From Terriglobales bacterium (lineage in GTDB: Bacteria > Acidobacteriota > Terriglobia > Terriglobales > Acidobacteriaceae): a DNA stretch of 64,000 nucleotides. The notes below the pieces were generated by a model that worked only from the letters and a program-made list of their open reading frames with translations, made no database searches and was not told the origin of the DNA. The stretch is from NCBI GenBank assembly GCA_035567895.1, contig DATMPC010000103.1, positions 1 to 64,000 on the forward strand, read 5' to 3'. Positions 33,291 to 42,728 of the stretch are shown here, in pieces (the first letter of the stretch is position 1; every line of letters begins with the position of its first letter). A program made the translations under genes and the position numbers.

Positions 33291-33638
33291 CTACTTGGAC
33301 TGCCTGACATCCGCAGACTTGCGACTGACGATCGGAACTTCCAACGACTGACCTACGATGTCGTTATAGCGAATCGTCTTCTCACCAACCAGTACCAGCA
33401 GGTTACGTCCCGCGGCATACTTTACCGGGGTCGCGCCTGACGGTGGCGTATATAGGACTACGTAAACGGTGTCGCCCACTCTTACGGAAACGTCATAGCT
33501 GGCGTTGCCACCTCCGTCGCCAGACGACTGGTGAGCTTTGACAGCAGTGATTGTGCCGACTTGATATTTCTCAGCGGACTGGCTGAACGCCGGCAACGTG
33601 AACAAGCAGATACAGATCACACTCATTAGTCTCAGCAT
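33291..33638 (-). CDS. Secreted small beta-rich protein
   Basis: 115 residues from the ATG at 33638 with GGAG upstream (an in-frame TTG at 33650 is less likely). Signal peptide LMSVICICLFTLPAFS, then AEKYQVGTITAVKAHQ, SYDVSVRVGDTVYVVLYTPP and KYAAGRNLLVLVGEKTIRYND, suggesting a small all-beta OB-like domain. Uncharacterised. Probably upstream member of the 33638-31856 secreted set, though about 250 bp separate it from the next gene. Confidence 0.7.
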   Translation of the reverse strand: MLRLMSVICICLFTLPAFSQSAEKYQVGTITAVKAHQSSGDGGGNASYDVSVRVGDTVYVVLYTPPSGATPVKYAAGRNLLVLVGEKTIRYNDIVGQSLEVPIVSRKSADVRQSK

Positions 33639-34080
33639 GCATTGCTCCAAGGCTGTAGATTCCTTCTACCCCTGCCTCGAAGCATTCAGAGTTCCAACGT
33701 CGGATCACACAAGAAACAAGCGGAAGGGAGCTGGCTCCGCGATCTTGGATGAAACGCATCCCGTGCCAAGAATTTGGCAGATGACAAGGACTCGGATGTC
33801 GCAAACAGAATCGTTGTCTCTCGTGGGCAGGGGCACCTAAGAATTCGTGGTTCTGGCAGCTAATCACCAGGCCTCGCACTTGGCATCTCGCTTGCAAGCT
33901 CAACTTGCAGCGAGGCAGCAGCCGGTTCAGACGAAGTCCGCAGCCAACCAGCACGGAGCGCTTGAGAGTGAAAGACACCGGCGGCAAGTTAACCGACATA
34001 TGCAGTCCCAGGCTGCGCCTTGCATCATTGCCAACCTGAAGCAATAGTTTAAGAAAGGCTTAGGCGATACGAGAGCAGCT
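33639..34080. other. Intergenic region without a convincing gene
   Basis: Overlapping frames on both strands (33571-34044 minus, 33847-34047 plus) lack sites and recognisable sequence. The region separates divergent transcripts. Confidence 0.4.
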
Positions 34081-34329
34081 ATGAGCGCTATCGAGACGAC
34101 GCCAGAAGAAACTAACGACAGGATCATCTCCTCGATCATCAATTGGGTCTGCCCCAGATGCGGCGGACATATGGTGGAGTATCAATGTTGCGGCAGGTGC
34201 CGCAGGAACTGGCTCCCGGAATGGGAATGGGCAAACTACGCAAAAACCAAGTCTGCCGGCAGCAGCGGAGCAGACGTAAACCGCCGCCAGACGGCGAGCC
34301 ATATTCCTGCTGCCTCCCGCCCCAGGTGA
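34081..34329 (+). CDS. Small zinc-ribbon protein
   Basis: 82 residues. WVCPRCGGHMVEYQCCGRCRRNW (residues 22-44) gives CxxC...CCxxC, a compact zinc ribbon, followed by PEWEWANYAKTK and a polar tail. GAGAGC precedes the ATG. No partner gene on this strand. Confidence 0.6.
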   Translation: MSAIETTPEETNDRIISSIINWVCPRCGGHMVEYQCCGRCRRNWLPEWEWANYAKTKSAGSSGADVNRRQTASHIPAASRPR

Positions 34330-34427
34330 GAAGGACCTCCCGATAGTTTGTGTTGTGGCCTAGTCTCAACCGGGCTGCGTCTCGCTTCTTCGCACAATTC
34401 AGCGTGATCGTCCATGTGATTTCTTGA

Positions 34428-35534
34428 TCAGATAGTCCCGGTCTCCAGTAGCTCAGGCACTTTCCCATCAACGTCGAAATGGGCATGACGGCCCGGCCCG
34501 CTTTGCTCCGCAGCATATGCACGCCAGATCACACGCATCGACGCCATCATTGGCACGGCGAGATAAATGCCCACGATACCTCCGATCTCTGCGCCAACTA
34601 GCACACCGAAAATCGCAGCCAAAGGATGGATCTTCAAGTGATGTCCCATGATTCGCGGCGTAGTGTAGTAGTCCTGAATCACTCTCCAAACTCCCAGCAA
34701 CGCCGCCATCAAGATCCAGTGCGAGTGATTCAGAATGCCGATGCCGATAACCGCTGCGAATGTGCTTATCCAACCAACCGCGGGGATGAACTCCAACAAT
34801 CCGCCCAGAAAGCCCAATGCTATGGCGTGCGGAAATCGCAGAAGGAGCATCGCTCCCGAATAAAAGAGAAAGGAAAGACCGCAAAGAAGTACTTGCGCCC
34901 TCATATATTGAGTGAGCATTATGTGCAGTTCGCGCGCTACGGCACGAATTCTGGGACGCAGGTTCGTGGGGAAGAATAGCTGAATGAAGATGTCCGCGAT
35001 GTGATCGCCGTCGCGCAAAAAGAAGATCGCCAGGATGGGAATTACAAACAACAAACCGAGGACTCGCGCGGCGTTCGAAAGATAACGATCGGTCGTTGTT
35101 ACGAGGCCCTGAATATCCCCTTTGTGCCTGGTTAAGAATGCCCTGAAGCGGAATTCTTGTTCTTCGCTCCAGCCGTATTCCCCTCTCAGTTCGGTCGCTA
35201 TATTTCCGGTGGAGAGGCCGTCGAGCAGGACCGGCACCTGATCCACCAGCTTCACGGTATTCCTGGCCAGACCTGGTGCGAACTCATATCCCAGTAGAGC
35301 CATCAAAATCACAAAGGCGAGGTACACCTCCACCACCGCGGGCCCCCTCAAATTCCTGAAAAACAGAGAATGCCGTTGCAGGAACTTGACGAGGGGATTA
35401 ATCAAGTAAGCGAAAAATACGGCAAACACGAAGATCAGGATGATGCGACGAGCACCGTAGACGGCTACGCACACCATTGCAAAGAACAGTATGGTTAGGA
35501 GGATGTCCGCCGTACGGCGCTCGGGAAATGCCAT
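34428..35534 (-). CDS. AI-2E family transporter (PerM/TqsA type)
   Basis: About 368 residues from the ATG at 35534 (MAFPERRTADILL); the frame opens at 35609 with an Arg/Leu-rich extension. Around eight membrane segments in the usual order: two at the N-terminus, a soluble loop with two degenerate helices (PVLLDGLSTGNIATEL), then LLFVIPILAIFFLRDGDHI, and the C-terminal block GFLGGLLEFIPAVG, VIQDYYTTPRIMGHHLKIHPLAAIFGVLVGAEIGGIVGIYLAVP, which is the family signature. Substrate (autoinducer-2, ions or others) cannot be told. Confidence 0.9.
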   Translation of the reverse strand: MAFPERRTADILLTILFFAMVCVAVYGARRIILIFVFAVFFAYLINPLVKFLQRHSLFFRNLRGPAVVEVYLAFVILMALLGYEFAPGLARNTVKLVDQVPVLLDGLSTGNIATELRGEYGWSEEQEFRFRAFLTRHKGDIQGLVTTTDRYLSNAARVLGLLFVIPILAIFFLRDGDHIADIFIQLFFPTNLRPRIRAVARELHIMLTQYMRAQVLLCGLSFLFYSGAMLLLRFPHAIALGFLGGLLEFIPAVGWISTFAAVIGIGILNHSHWILMAALLGVWRVIQDYYTTPRIMGHHLKIHPLAAIFGVLVGAEIGGIVGIYLAVPMMASMRVIWRAYAAEQSGPGRHAHFDVDGKVPELLETGTI

Positions 35535-35707
35535 TTTTAGTTGTCCATGCGCGAGAAATCCGCGCGGCACTTGCGTTCTCAACCGAAGTCGATGCAAGGC
35601 AAGGGCCATTATCGCGGAGTGCTACTTGGCCGGAGACAAAGATCAGTACTGAAGAACTCTCTTCTGATTGGTAGCGCACTACTGAGAGTGAGAACTTTTT
35701 TACGGAG

Positions 35708-36124
35708 TTAGAGTGGACTTGTCCTCGATGAAGTTGGGGGAATGATAATCTCCCGACGTCCAAACATCCGTGCGTCAAGAGACAAAGCGCCTGCGCCCAG
35801 GCAAATTACAGCAACGGCGATCACTGCCGACAAGACAGCAGTCGTTGGGGACTCAAGAGGGCCGATGCTGGATCTCGGAAACCAGGAAAAAACGCTGCTC
35901 ACGCCGATCATCGCGGCTACTAATGCCACGAACCGAGTAAGGAGTCCGATCAGAAGCAGAACGCCAACTGCAATCATGGCAGCGACGACAGCTAACATTA
36001 GGAATCCGAATTGATGTCTATCACTGAAGTAGGCCGTACCTTGAGTAATAAGTACAGCTCCCCCAGCCGCTCGTAGAAGCAGAAGACCTGCACCCGGCCA
36101 CCCGTCCGGAAAGGTAGAGAACAT
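35708..36124 (-). CDS. DoxX-family membrane protein
   Basis: 138 residues, four hydrophobic helices: GLLLLRAAGGAVLITQG, FGFLMLAVVAAMIAVGVLLLIGLL, FVALVAAMIGVSSV and TAVLSAVIAVAVICLGAGALSLDARMFG. This is the DoxX layout, with the R in helix 1 and the closing G-A-x-S-x-D-A. A second member at 63066-63434 shares STF...G-x-P-G-x-G-L-L...R. Both sit beside NarL-type regulators. It follows the regulator at 36269-36898 on the same strand. Confidence 0.8.
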   Translation of the reverse strand: MFSTFPDGWPGAGLLLLRAAGGAVLITQGTAYFSDRHQFGFLMLAVVAAMIAVGVLLLIGLLTRFVALVAAMIGVSSVFSWFPRSSIGPLESPTTAVLSAVIAVAVICLGAGALSLDARMFGRREIIIPPTSSRTSPL

Positions 36125-36268
36125 TGGAAGCAGCGATTGTCTCCTTCACGACTAAGACCCACGACCAATTCCGCAGAGTAGAGGTTTCGTTCACGAAATG
36201 AATCCCTAGTGCTTGGAATCTTTTCCTACCACTTTTGAGGTATCGGCAAGATTGACTGGGAATTTTTG

Positions 36269-36898
36269 TCAGAGCTGGATGATCCCGCGCCGCACACCAA
36301 TAGCGACCGCCTGCGTCCGATCGGAAGCGCCGAGCTTTTCCATGATGTGCTTGATATGCACTTTCACGGTTTCTTCTGTGATGAAAAGCTTCTCGGCAAT
36401 ATCGCGGTTCCGGTTGCCGGCAGCAATTTTCTGGAGAACCTCAATTTCCCGTGCGGTAAGAGTCTCGTCGCTGTAATGCTCCGCCAAGTGGGCTGCGATC
36501 TCCGGTGGAATGCGCTTCTTACCTGCATGCACCTGACGAATTACCTCCACCAGTTCCTTCGGGGGCATACTTTTCAGCATGTAGGCGCGAGCTCCAGCTT
36601 CGAGGGCTCGCTGAATCTCCACGTCGCCGGCAAATGTTGTCAAAATGATGATGCGGGCTGCGGGAAACTCTGAGTGGATAGCGATCATCGCATCGATGCC
36701 GCTCATGTCGGGAAGCCGAAGATCCATCAGGGTTACGTCGGGGAGATGTTCCCGAAATCGCTGAATGGCGTCCCGCCCATTGGACGCTTCACTCACCAGC
36801 AGCATGTCCGGCTGATTTCTGATAACTGTAGCCACACCCTCGTGCAGCAGAGGATGATCGTCAACGCTAAAGACGCGAATTTTAGCCGCCTCGGGCAT
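36269..36898 (-). CDS. NarL/FixJ-family response regulator
   Basis: 209 residues: receiver domain 1-125 with acidic pair D13-D14 in SVDDHP, phospho-acceptor Asp59 in TLMDLRLPD, T in ILTT and K in MLKSMPP; LuxR-type HTH at about 145-205 (LTAREIEVLQKIAAGNRNRDIAEKLFITEETVKVHIKHIMEKLG). Almost certainly the partner of the propeller kinase upstream (37052-40222) on the same strand. Very similar over the whole receiver to the partial regulator at 63539. Confidence 0.95.
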   Translation of the reverse strand: MPEAAKIRVFSVDDHPLLHEGVATVIRNQPDMLLVSEASNGRDAIQRFREHLPDVTLMDLRLPDMSGIDAMIAIHSEFPAARIIILTTFAGDVEIQRALEAGARAYMLKSMPPKELVEVIRQVHAGKKRIPPEIAAHLAEHYSDETLTAREIEVLQKIAAGNRNRDIAEKLFITEETVKVHIKHIMEKLGASDRTQAVAIGVRRGIIQL

Positions 36899-37051
36899 CT
36901 ACACCGCTCACTTTTGTGATTTCTGATTCTTGTGGGATCTGTTTTCGTGCCGCATCTTTCGACAGCCAAGTATAGACGCGAATGCATCAAGTCCGAGGCT
37001 CAAAAGGGACGAGGCCCTGATAATTCGAATTTGACCACGGGCATTTATCTA

Positions 37052-40000
37052 TCATCCTTCCCGGTAATTATTGTCGGGACGGCTTGGGTTTCTCCGTCGC
37101 CAGCGGATGTTTGCAAACCACGAGGAAGCTGAATTCGAAGGACTGTATTCGAAAGCAATGTCGCTGGGGACGCGCAGGTCGACTTCAGTTCCACCTCCAG
37201 TGCGACTCAGCACCCGCAGCTTCGCTCCGATCCTCTCGGCTCGTTCCCGCATGCCTGAAAGTCCCCAGTGTCCATCGCGTCCGAAATGCAGAACCTGAGG
37301 ATCGATCCCGCCGCCATCGTCCTGGACGAGAACTCGCAAGTGGTCTGTTGCATACTGAAGGTGAACATCGATGTTGTTGGCTCCCGAATGGCGGAATGCA
37401 TTCACCAATGCTTCCCGGCCTATGCTGTAAACGTCGTCACGGATCGCGGGCCGCAACGGTAAAGAAGCACCTTCGACTACGACGCGGAAATCAACTCCTT
37501 CCTCACCCAGTTCCTCGGGAATTCGTGAGAGTGAATTCTTCAGATCCTGTGCGCTCTCGATCGAAGATCGCAGTCCTCGCAGCATGTTGCGGCCTTCAGC
37601 GACGACTTGTCCTGACAATTGCAAAATCCGATTCAGAGTGGGACGTGACGGAGAATCGGCGGGCAATTGATCCACCGCAACGTGAAGCTGCATAGACACG
37701 CTGAGGACGCCTTGCAGAAACGTGTCATGCAGCTCGTGTGCGATGCGGGTTCGTTCGGCAAGCCTCTCCTCAAAGCGAATACTAAGCAGCCGGGTCACCT
37801 GGTGCATGCGTACCCGGTAGAGCACCAAGGTCAGCAACCCGGCGAAAACCACACAACTCAACCGAAACCACCACGTTTGCCACATGGTTGGCTCAACTTC
37901 GAAGGCCAACTCAGCCTCCGAGCTGTTCCACAGGCCATCACTGTTACTGGCCATCACACGGAACCGGTATGAACCCGCCCCGAGGTTTGCGTAGGTGGCT
38001 TCCCGGTTCGTCACAGCTTCATTCCAGCCGTGATCAAAGCCGTCCAGTCGGTAACGGTAGTGGACCCGCTCAGAGTTGCCGAGACTCAGCCCCACATAGC
38101 GAAACGTAGTTCTTTGTTTTGCTGCCGAAACCTGGACAGGTTCTCGGAGATTGATCGGACTGCCATCGGCCAAAACTGCCTCAACGTGAACGAGAGCCGG
38201 TGCGGAATTGACGGTCGCCCGCAGCGGATCAGCCATGGAAAGACCACGATTCGTGGAAAACCAAATACCCCCCTGCGTATCGGCGACAACCGATCGGTGC
38301 CGCTTTACTCCTTCGGTACCGCCCAGTCCATCCGCGATGCCGTACTCGCGCACATCATTGTCACCCACTACGTCCTCAATTAAGCTGCTGCGTTTCACCT
38401 GCAGCACATGATTCGCGGTTGCAACCCAGAGCCATCCGTTCCTGTCTTCCGCCATTCCGTATATCTGCTCGCGCAGCGAGTCGGGCACGTTTTTCGGCGC
38501 GTGGACCTGCCCCGCGCTAAGAAAGGCGAGGCCTTCGGCAGTTCCAATCCACAGCGCCCCTGTCGAATCCAGCAGTAGTGAGTTGACGTCCTGAGAAGGC
38601 AACCCGTCGCGAACGCTGTAACTACGCCAGCCAGTCTTAGACAGCGCACTCACACCATTGGGGGTGCCAAACCACATCGTTCGATCGAGTCCCTCGACAA
38701 TCGAGGACACGGTGTTCGACGCCAATCCGCTCGGAGTCGGGTAGGTTTTGAAATGGCCGTTCCGCAGTTCGCTCACGCCGCTATTCAGCGTCCCCAACCA
38801 GAGCGTTCCATCGTGACTTTCGTAAACTGCAGAGACGCTGTTTTGAGCCAGCCCATCGGCCTGCGTGTACGTCTTGGCCGCAAACGAACCGTTGGAATCG
38901 TGCAGATGCGTCAGCCCGCCACGCTGTCGTCCGAGCCACAAGTCGTTTCCCCGGCCGGCGATTGAGTAGACAATATCCTGAGTCAACCCGGCAGCCCTGA
39001 GAGTTCCGAGATCTCCTTCCTTCAGTCTCCGCAAGCCGCCCTCGATGGGCGCAAACCAAATCTGACCGTCAGGGCCGGCGTACACTGGCCCTATACTTTG
39101 CGATTTCAAATCGGGAACTGTGTAGGTAACAAACGCGCTGTCACGGAGGCGCTCAATGCCTCGCACACTACCAATCCAAATGTTTCCTTCCCTGTCTTCG
39201 AACAGCGCAGTCACGGCAGCGTCGGCGGAAGTACTTCTGAGCAACGCGGAAACACCGTGAGTATTGAGACGCTGCAGCCCGCGAGTCGTGCCCACCCAGA
39301 TGTTCGCGTCCCGGTCTCGAATCAGGGAGAGCACTTCAAGATGAAGGAGGGGGGACGGCACACCTGCGCGAGTGAGTTCGGTTCCGTCCCAACGCAACAG
39401 ACCATTGCTGGTTCCGATCCACAATTCAGAGTTTTGGATAGGCAGCAGGCAGTTGACTTTAGCCCTGGGCAGTCCCTTGGCCACTGCGGAGACACGCCCA
39501 TCTTTCAGGTAGAACAGCCCGCCCTGCTCTGCTCCTAACCAGATTTTTCCGTCGCCGGCGTCGACCACAGAGGTGACCGCATAGTTTGGTATGGCAACGC
39601 GATGCTGGGCGAGACTGGTGGACCAACTGAAACGCGTTGACTGGTCGTCAGGAGTTGTTGCATCCCCGGCGGAAGGAGAGAATTCCTCTCGCGGTGAGAC
39701 TCTTACAAATCGTTCGCCGGTATATGTGAGAGTGCCCATGGGGAGTGACGAAAGCAACACAGCTCCTCCCGTTTTCTGACCCATTGCCGTGATGCCGTTC
39801 TCAGCCTCGCCGCGGATAAGGTCGAACACTCCATCGCGGTAGCGCAGGAGCTTGGTATTTTGCAGCAGGATCCAAAGATTTCCTTGTGCGTCAGCCAGAA
39901 GCTTCCGCACTGCACCAATCGGAGATGAGGAGGGAGTTGCCTGATCGAATTTCCGGAAGTTCAAACCGTCAAAACGGATCAGGCCCTTGTCTGTCCCAAT

Positions 40001-40222
40001 CCAGAGGTAGCCATCGGGGGTTTGGGCAAAAGATGAAACTGCTCCGCCCGGAAACCCTTTCTCAATTCCCCAGGACTCGTGAAGGTATTGCGACGGCATC
40101 CGATTTGGATTAACCGCAGATACCGAAACCGCAAAACAAACTGTAGCCAGTCCAGCTATGGCCCATTCAAGTAACCAACGCCGCGCAAAATGATCGCTAC
40201 GGGAGGTACTCAAATTTTTCAA
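37052..40222 (-). CDS. Propeller-type sensor histidine kinase (Reg_prop, Y_Y_Y, HisKA_3)
   Basis: 1056 residues. Signal/anchor helix (about 13-36), then a periplasmic sensor of Reg_prop blades, each ending in the D/N-G-x-L/I-W-I-G-T pattern (up to about residue 720), a Y_Y_Y domain (LGNSERVHYRYRLDGFDHGWNEA), one membrane helix (LSCVVFAGLLTLVLYRV), HisKA_3 with His832 in AHELHDTFLQ and a HATPase_c (DDGGGIDPQVLHFGRDGHWGLSGMRERA). It probably senses an extracellular sugar or polysaccharide signal, as related hybrid sensors do in Bacteroidetes; that is by analogy. The start overlaps the GH16-like gene by 26 bp. Confidence 0.95.
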   Translation of the reverse strand: MKNLSTSRSDHFARRWLLEWAIAGLATVCFAVSVSAVNPNRMPSQYLHESWGIEKGFPGGAVSSFAQTPDGYLWIGTDKGLIRFDGLNFRKFDQATPSSSPIGAVRKLLADAQGNLWILLQNTKLLRYRDGVFDLIRGEAENGITAMGQKTGGAVLLSSLPMGTLTYTGERFVRVSPREEFSPSAGDATTPDDQSTRFSWSTSLAQHRVAIPNYAVTSVVDAGDGKIWLGAEQGGLFYLKDGRVSAVAKGLPRAKVNCLLPIQNSELWIGTSNGLLRWDGTELTRAGVPSPLLHLEVLSLIRDRDANIWVGTTRGLQRLNTHGVSALLRSTSADAAVTALFEDREGNIWIGSVRGIERLRDSAFVTYTVPDLKSQSIGPVYAGPDGQIWFAPIEGGLRRLKEGDLGTLRAAGLTQDIVYSIAGRGNDLWLGRQRGGLTHLHDSNGSFAAKTYTQADGLAQNSVSAVYESHDGTLWLGTLNSGVSELRNGHFKTYPTPSGLASNTVSSIVEGLDRTMWFGTPNGVSALSKTGWRSYSVRDGLPSQDVNSLLLDSTGALWIGTAEGLAFLSAGQVHAPKNVPDSLREQIYGMAEDRNGWLWVATANHVLQVKRSSLIEDVVGDNDVREYGIADGLGGTEGVKRHRSVVADTQGGIWFSTNRGLSMADPLRATVNSAPALVHVEAVLADGSPINLREPVQVSAAKQRTTFRYVGLSLGNSERVHYRYRLDGFDHGWNEAVTNREATYANLGAGSYRFRVMASNSDGLWNSSEAELAFEVEPTMWQTWWFRLSCVVFAGLLTLVLYRVRMHQVTRLLSIRFEERLAERTRIAHELHDTFLQGVLSVSMQLHVAVDQLPADSPSRPTLNRILQLSGQVVAEGRNMLRGLRSSIESAQDLKNSLSRIPEELGEEGVDFRVVVEGASLPLRPAIRDDVYSIGREALVNAFRHSGANNIDVHLQYATDHLRVLVQDDGGGIDPQVLHFGRDGHWGLSGMRERAERIGAKLRVLSRTGGGTEVDLRVPSDIAFEYSPSNSASSWFANIRWRRRNPSRPDNNYREG

Positions 40223-41279
40223 TTACGACCTCGCTGTCGTTCTGGAGAGGATTCTTGTCGCTGGCGACGACATAAAAGAATAGCTCTACTCTTTCCTGGC
40301 CCGGGGTTGGGATTCCAGAGGTGAATTCGTGTTCAGAAACCAGCGGCGCCCCAGCGATGGATGACCCGCGGAACGTCTTAAAGCTTACGCGTCCCGACTC
40401 CCAGCGCATCACGTGCGTCAGGGTGCCCCTGGGCTCCTCAAATGCGAAAACATTTCCAGGGATGTAGAACGGTTGAATTCCGTATTGTGCGTCGTTCTTT
40501 TTTGTAGAGTCTCCCCAATGGCTGATCTCTACGTCCATCTCACGATAGTATTGGTCACCACCCGAGGAATCGAATGTATTCATACTGACAACAGCGGCCG
40601 GTTCTAAATGGGAAGTGTCACGAACGGTGAGCGCATATGTACCGTAGCCGAGACTCCGATTTAAGACCATTTCTGCACAAGACCATCTACCTGCCTTTTT
40701 CTTGATTTGCAGATGAAGTGCACCGTTGGCATCTGTCCAGGCATTGTCCGGATCATAAGGATTGTTCGTGCCGCCGCGATCGCTCGAGATTGTGCGAACG
40801 TCCCAATCGTACCCGCTAAACTTCAGTGGCTTTGTGGGAGCAAGTATCGGCGTGCCAGTGCCCTTGACGATCTTTACTAGAACCACCGAACCACCCTGCG
40901 CGGGCGCTAAGTCCATCGTGGGGGGTGGACGATAATCGGGTTCTATAAGTAGAGCAGCGTAATCGAATCCGAGGTGAGTTTCGGTGCTCCAGGTTGAGTC
41001 GGCGTGTATGGGTATAAAAGGCTTGTCTGGCCAGGGCTGCACCCACCACGGCCCACTGTGCGCATAGATAACGATCTGCTGTCCTGGGCGAGCGTTTCTG
41101 ACACGCCCGGCGATCGTGTCGATTTTCTCTCTCCCACCCTGCGCAGCGGGCGGAATCTTGCTGAACTCGATCGACGGGCTAGTGTTGTCCTTATGTGATT
41201 GGCAACTGTTCAGCGCAAAACACAAAACCAGCAACAGTACCGCTTGCAACCGCTTTACGAAAACCAGCCTGGTTTTCAT
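40197..41279 (-). CDS. GH16-like (concanavalin-fold) lipoprotein
   Basis: 360 residues. Signal peptide with lipobox L-N-S-C (Cys26). Residues 55-150 form a beta domain; residues 155-360 resemble a GH16 jelly roll: GYGTYALTVRDTSHLEPAAV precedes the sequence E247-M-D249-V-E251, which fits the GH16 catalytic pattern E-x-D-x-x-E or E-x-D-x-E, followed by the FAFEEPRGTLTHVMRWESGRVSF strand set. Laminarinase-type beta-glucanase activity is possible, but a sensory sugar-binding role is equally so. It overlaps the start of the propeller kinase, so both are cotranscribed. Confidence 0.7.
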   Translation of the reverse strand: MKTRLVFVKRLQAVLLLVLCFALNSCQSHKDNTSPSIEFSKIPPAAQGGREKIDTIAGRVRNARPGQQIVIYAHSGPWWVQPWPDKPFIPIHADSTWSTETHLGFDYAALLIEPDYRPPPTMDLAPAQGGSVVLVKIVKGTGTPILAPTKPLKFSGYDWDVRTISSDRGGTNNPYDPDNAWTDANGALHLQIKKKAGRWSCAEMVLNRSLGYGTYALTVRDTSHLEPAAVVSMNTFDSSGGDQYYREMDVEISHWGDSTKKNDAQYGIQPFYIPGNVFAFEEPRGTLTHVMRWESGRVSFKTFRGSSIAGAPLVSEHEFTSGIPTPGQERVELFFYVVASDKNPLQNDSEVVIEKFEYLP

Positions 41280-41436
41280 GACGGCCCCTTAACGCTTCCG
41301 AACCGCAAACACGAGCGAGATCTTCAGATGTTTCCTTTTGCCTGTTCGTAGTCCAAGAGGCTACACGAGGCAGCGTCAGTTTACATCTTCATTCCTGGCC
41401 CTGTTCTGTCGATGCGAGCGAAGTAACACTTGCGCA

Positions 41437-42576
41437 TTAAATGACCCCGTACCCAAGCAGCCCCGCGGACGAGTTGTTTGCGGCTGCTGCGATGGGCGTC
41501 ACTCCTGCTTCATTCTCGTTGCGATCCCGTTTTCGGATTGCTGCTCCCTCGGCCTCCTTGGTGAAAATGAGGCGGCCCTCCGGGTCGAGATCGATTCTGA
41601 CGAAGTCCCCAAACTTTAACTGCGAAGTTGCTACTAGACTCGCAAGAGGAGACACGAGATTTTTTTCTATCGCCCGCTTCAAATGACGAGCCCCATACTT
41701 TGCGTCGGTACCCTCTTCCAGAAGAAAGTTCTTGACGCTTTCTGTGCAACCGAAGAGGAATTTTTTCGAGCCGGATGCTCCCAGGATGCGCCGCTGCACC
41801 ATCTCCAACTCGAGTTCGAGGATCCGCTGCAGATGTGATGAGCGCAAGGTCTTGAACACGACAACCTTGTCGATGCGGTTCATGAACTCCGGCGTGAACT
41901 TGCGCCGTGCAGCTTCCACCGCGGTACGGTCGATCTTTTCGTCAAATCCGTCATCAACGACTTCCTGCTTCGGTGAGAATCCGAAGCGGCCGTTCGCCAG
42001 GTTCGACATCTCGGCCGCCCCGAGGTTGGACGTCATAATAATGATGCACTGCGAAAGATCCACGCGACGGTTGTCGCCCAAAGTAAGAGTCCCCTTATCC
42101 AAAACTCCGAGTAGTAGCTGCCACAATGCGTCGGAAGCCTTTTCGATCTCGTCAAACAGCAGTATGGAAAGCTTCAGCTTCTCGGTGTGCCACTGATCAA
42201 TGGCCTGCTGGGTCAGCAACGGATGAGTCTCCTTATGGCCCAGGTATCCCGGGGGAGAACCGATCAGCTTGGCAATTTCATGAGAATGCTGAAACTCAGC
42301 ACAGTCGATCTTGATGCAGGCGCGAGGATCGCCAAACAATGCCTGCGCCATCGCCTCCACCACGCGGGTCTTGCCCGAACCGGTCGGTCCCAGAAACAGC
42401 ATATTGGCCACCGGACGTCCGGGAGGATTCAGCCCAGCCAGAAACGTCTGGTATATCTGCGCTACTTCTTCGACGGCGTGCTCCTGGCCAACGATGTTTC
42501 TGTGCAGACTATTCGCGAACGCAGCCGCCTCTGTGTTGCGACGCGTAGGATCCAGCGCGATGGTGAGATTTCTCAT
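41437..42576 (-). CDS. Stand-alone Clp/HSP100-type AAA+ ATPase
   Basis: 379 residues, equivalent to a single D2 module of ClpB/ClpA. Walker A GPTGSGKT (63-70), pore loop GSPPGYLGHKE (107-117), Walker B ILLFDEIEKA (139-148), sensor-1 MTSNLG, arginine finger region FTPEFMNRIDKVVVF, and the C-terminal small domain with sensor-2 GARHLKRAIE. There is no N-domain, D1 or zinc-binding region, so it is neither ClpX nor full ClpB, and no ClpP is near. The C-terminal 60 residues are variable. A 38-residue gene lies just upstream on the same strand. Confidence 0.9.
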   Translation of the reverse strand: MRNLTIALDPTRRNTEAAAFANSLHRNIVGQEHAVEEVAQIYQTFLAGLNPPGRPVANMLFLGPTGSGKTRVVEAMAQALFGDPRACIKIDCAEFQHSHEIAKLIGSPPGYLGHKETHPLLTQQAIDQWHTEKLKLSILLFDEIEKASDALWQLLLGVLDKGTLTLGDNRRVDLSQCIIIMTSNLGAAEMSNLANGRFGFSPKQEVVDDGFDEKIDRTAVEAARRKFTPEFMNRIDKVVVFKTLRSSHLQRILELELEMVQRRILGASGSKKFLFGCTESVKNFLLEEGTDAKYGARHLKRAIEKNLVSPLASLVATSQLKFGDFVRIDLDPEGRLIFTKEAEGAAIRKRDRNENEAGVTPIAAAANNSSAGLLGYGVI

Positions 42577-42611
42577 AATCCTTTGACCTCTAACTCATCC
42601 GATCTATCCGA

Positions 42612-42728
42612 CTAGGCCGATTTCTTCGCTTCTGAGCGAAACTCGATAACTTTTCCAGGCTGCGTCTGAGGAGACTTAGACGGGTTCTGAAAATTCCTCG
42701 GAGTGTAAAACTCAATTACCTTTGCCAT
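42612..42728 (-). CDS. 38-residue protein with two KVIEF motifs
   Basis: ATG at 42728 with AAGGAG seven bases upstream; TAG at 42612. The product begins MAKVIEFYTPRNFQNP and repeats the motif as GKVIEFRSEAKKSA. The duplicated K-V-I-E-F and the strong ribosome-binding site indicate a real gene. Similar tiny proteins occur widely in Acidobacteria as far as I recall. It precedes the AAA+ ATPase by 35 bp and is probably cotranscribed. Confidence 0.7.
   Translation of the reverse strand: MAKVIEFYTPRNFQNPSKSPQTQPGKVIEFRSEAKKSA

Noticed and set aside
33107-33310. 67-residue minus-strand ORF overlapping the end of 33291
   Set aside because: No ribosome-binding site and no recognisable sequence; left uncalled, although a short gene cannot be excluded.
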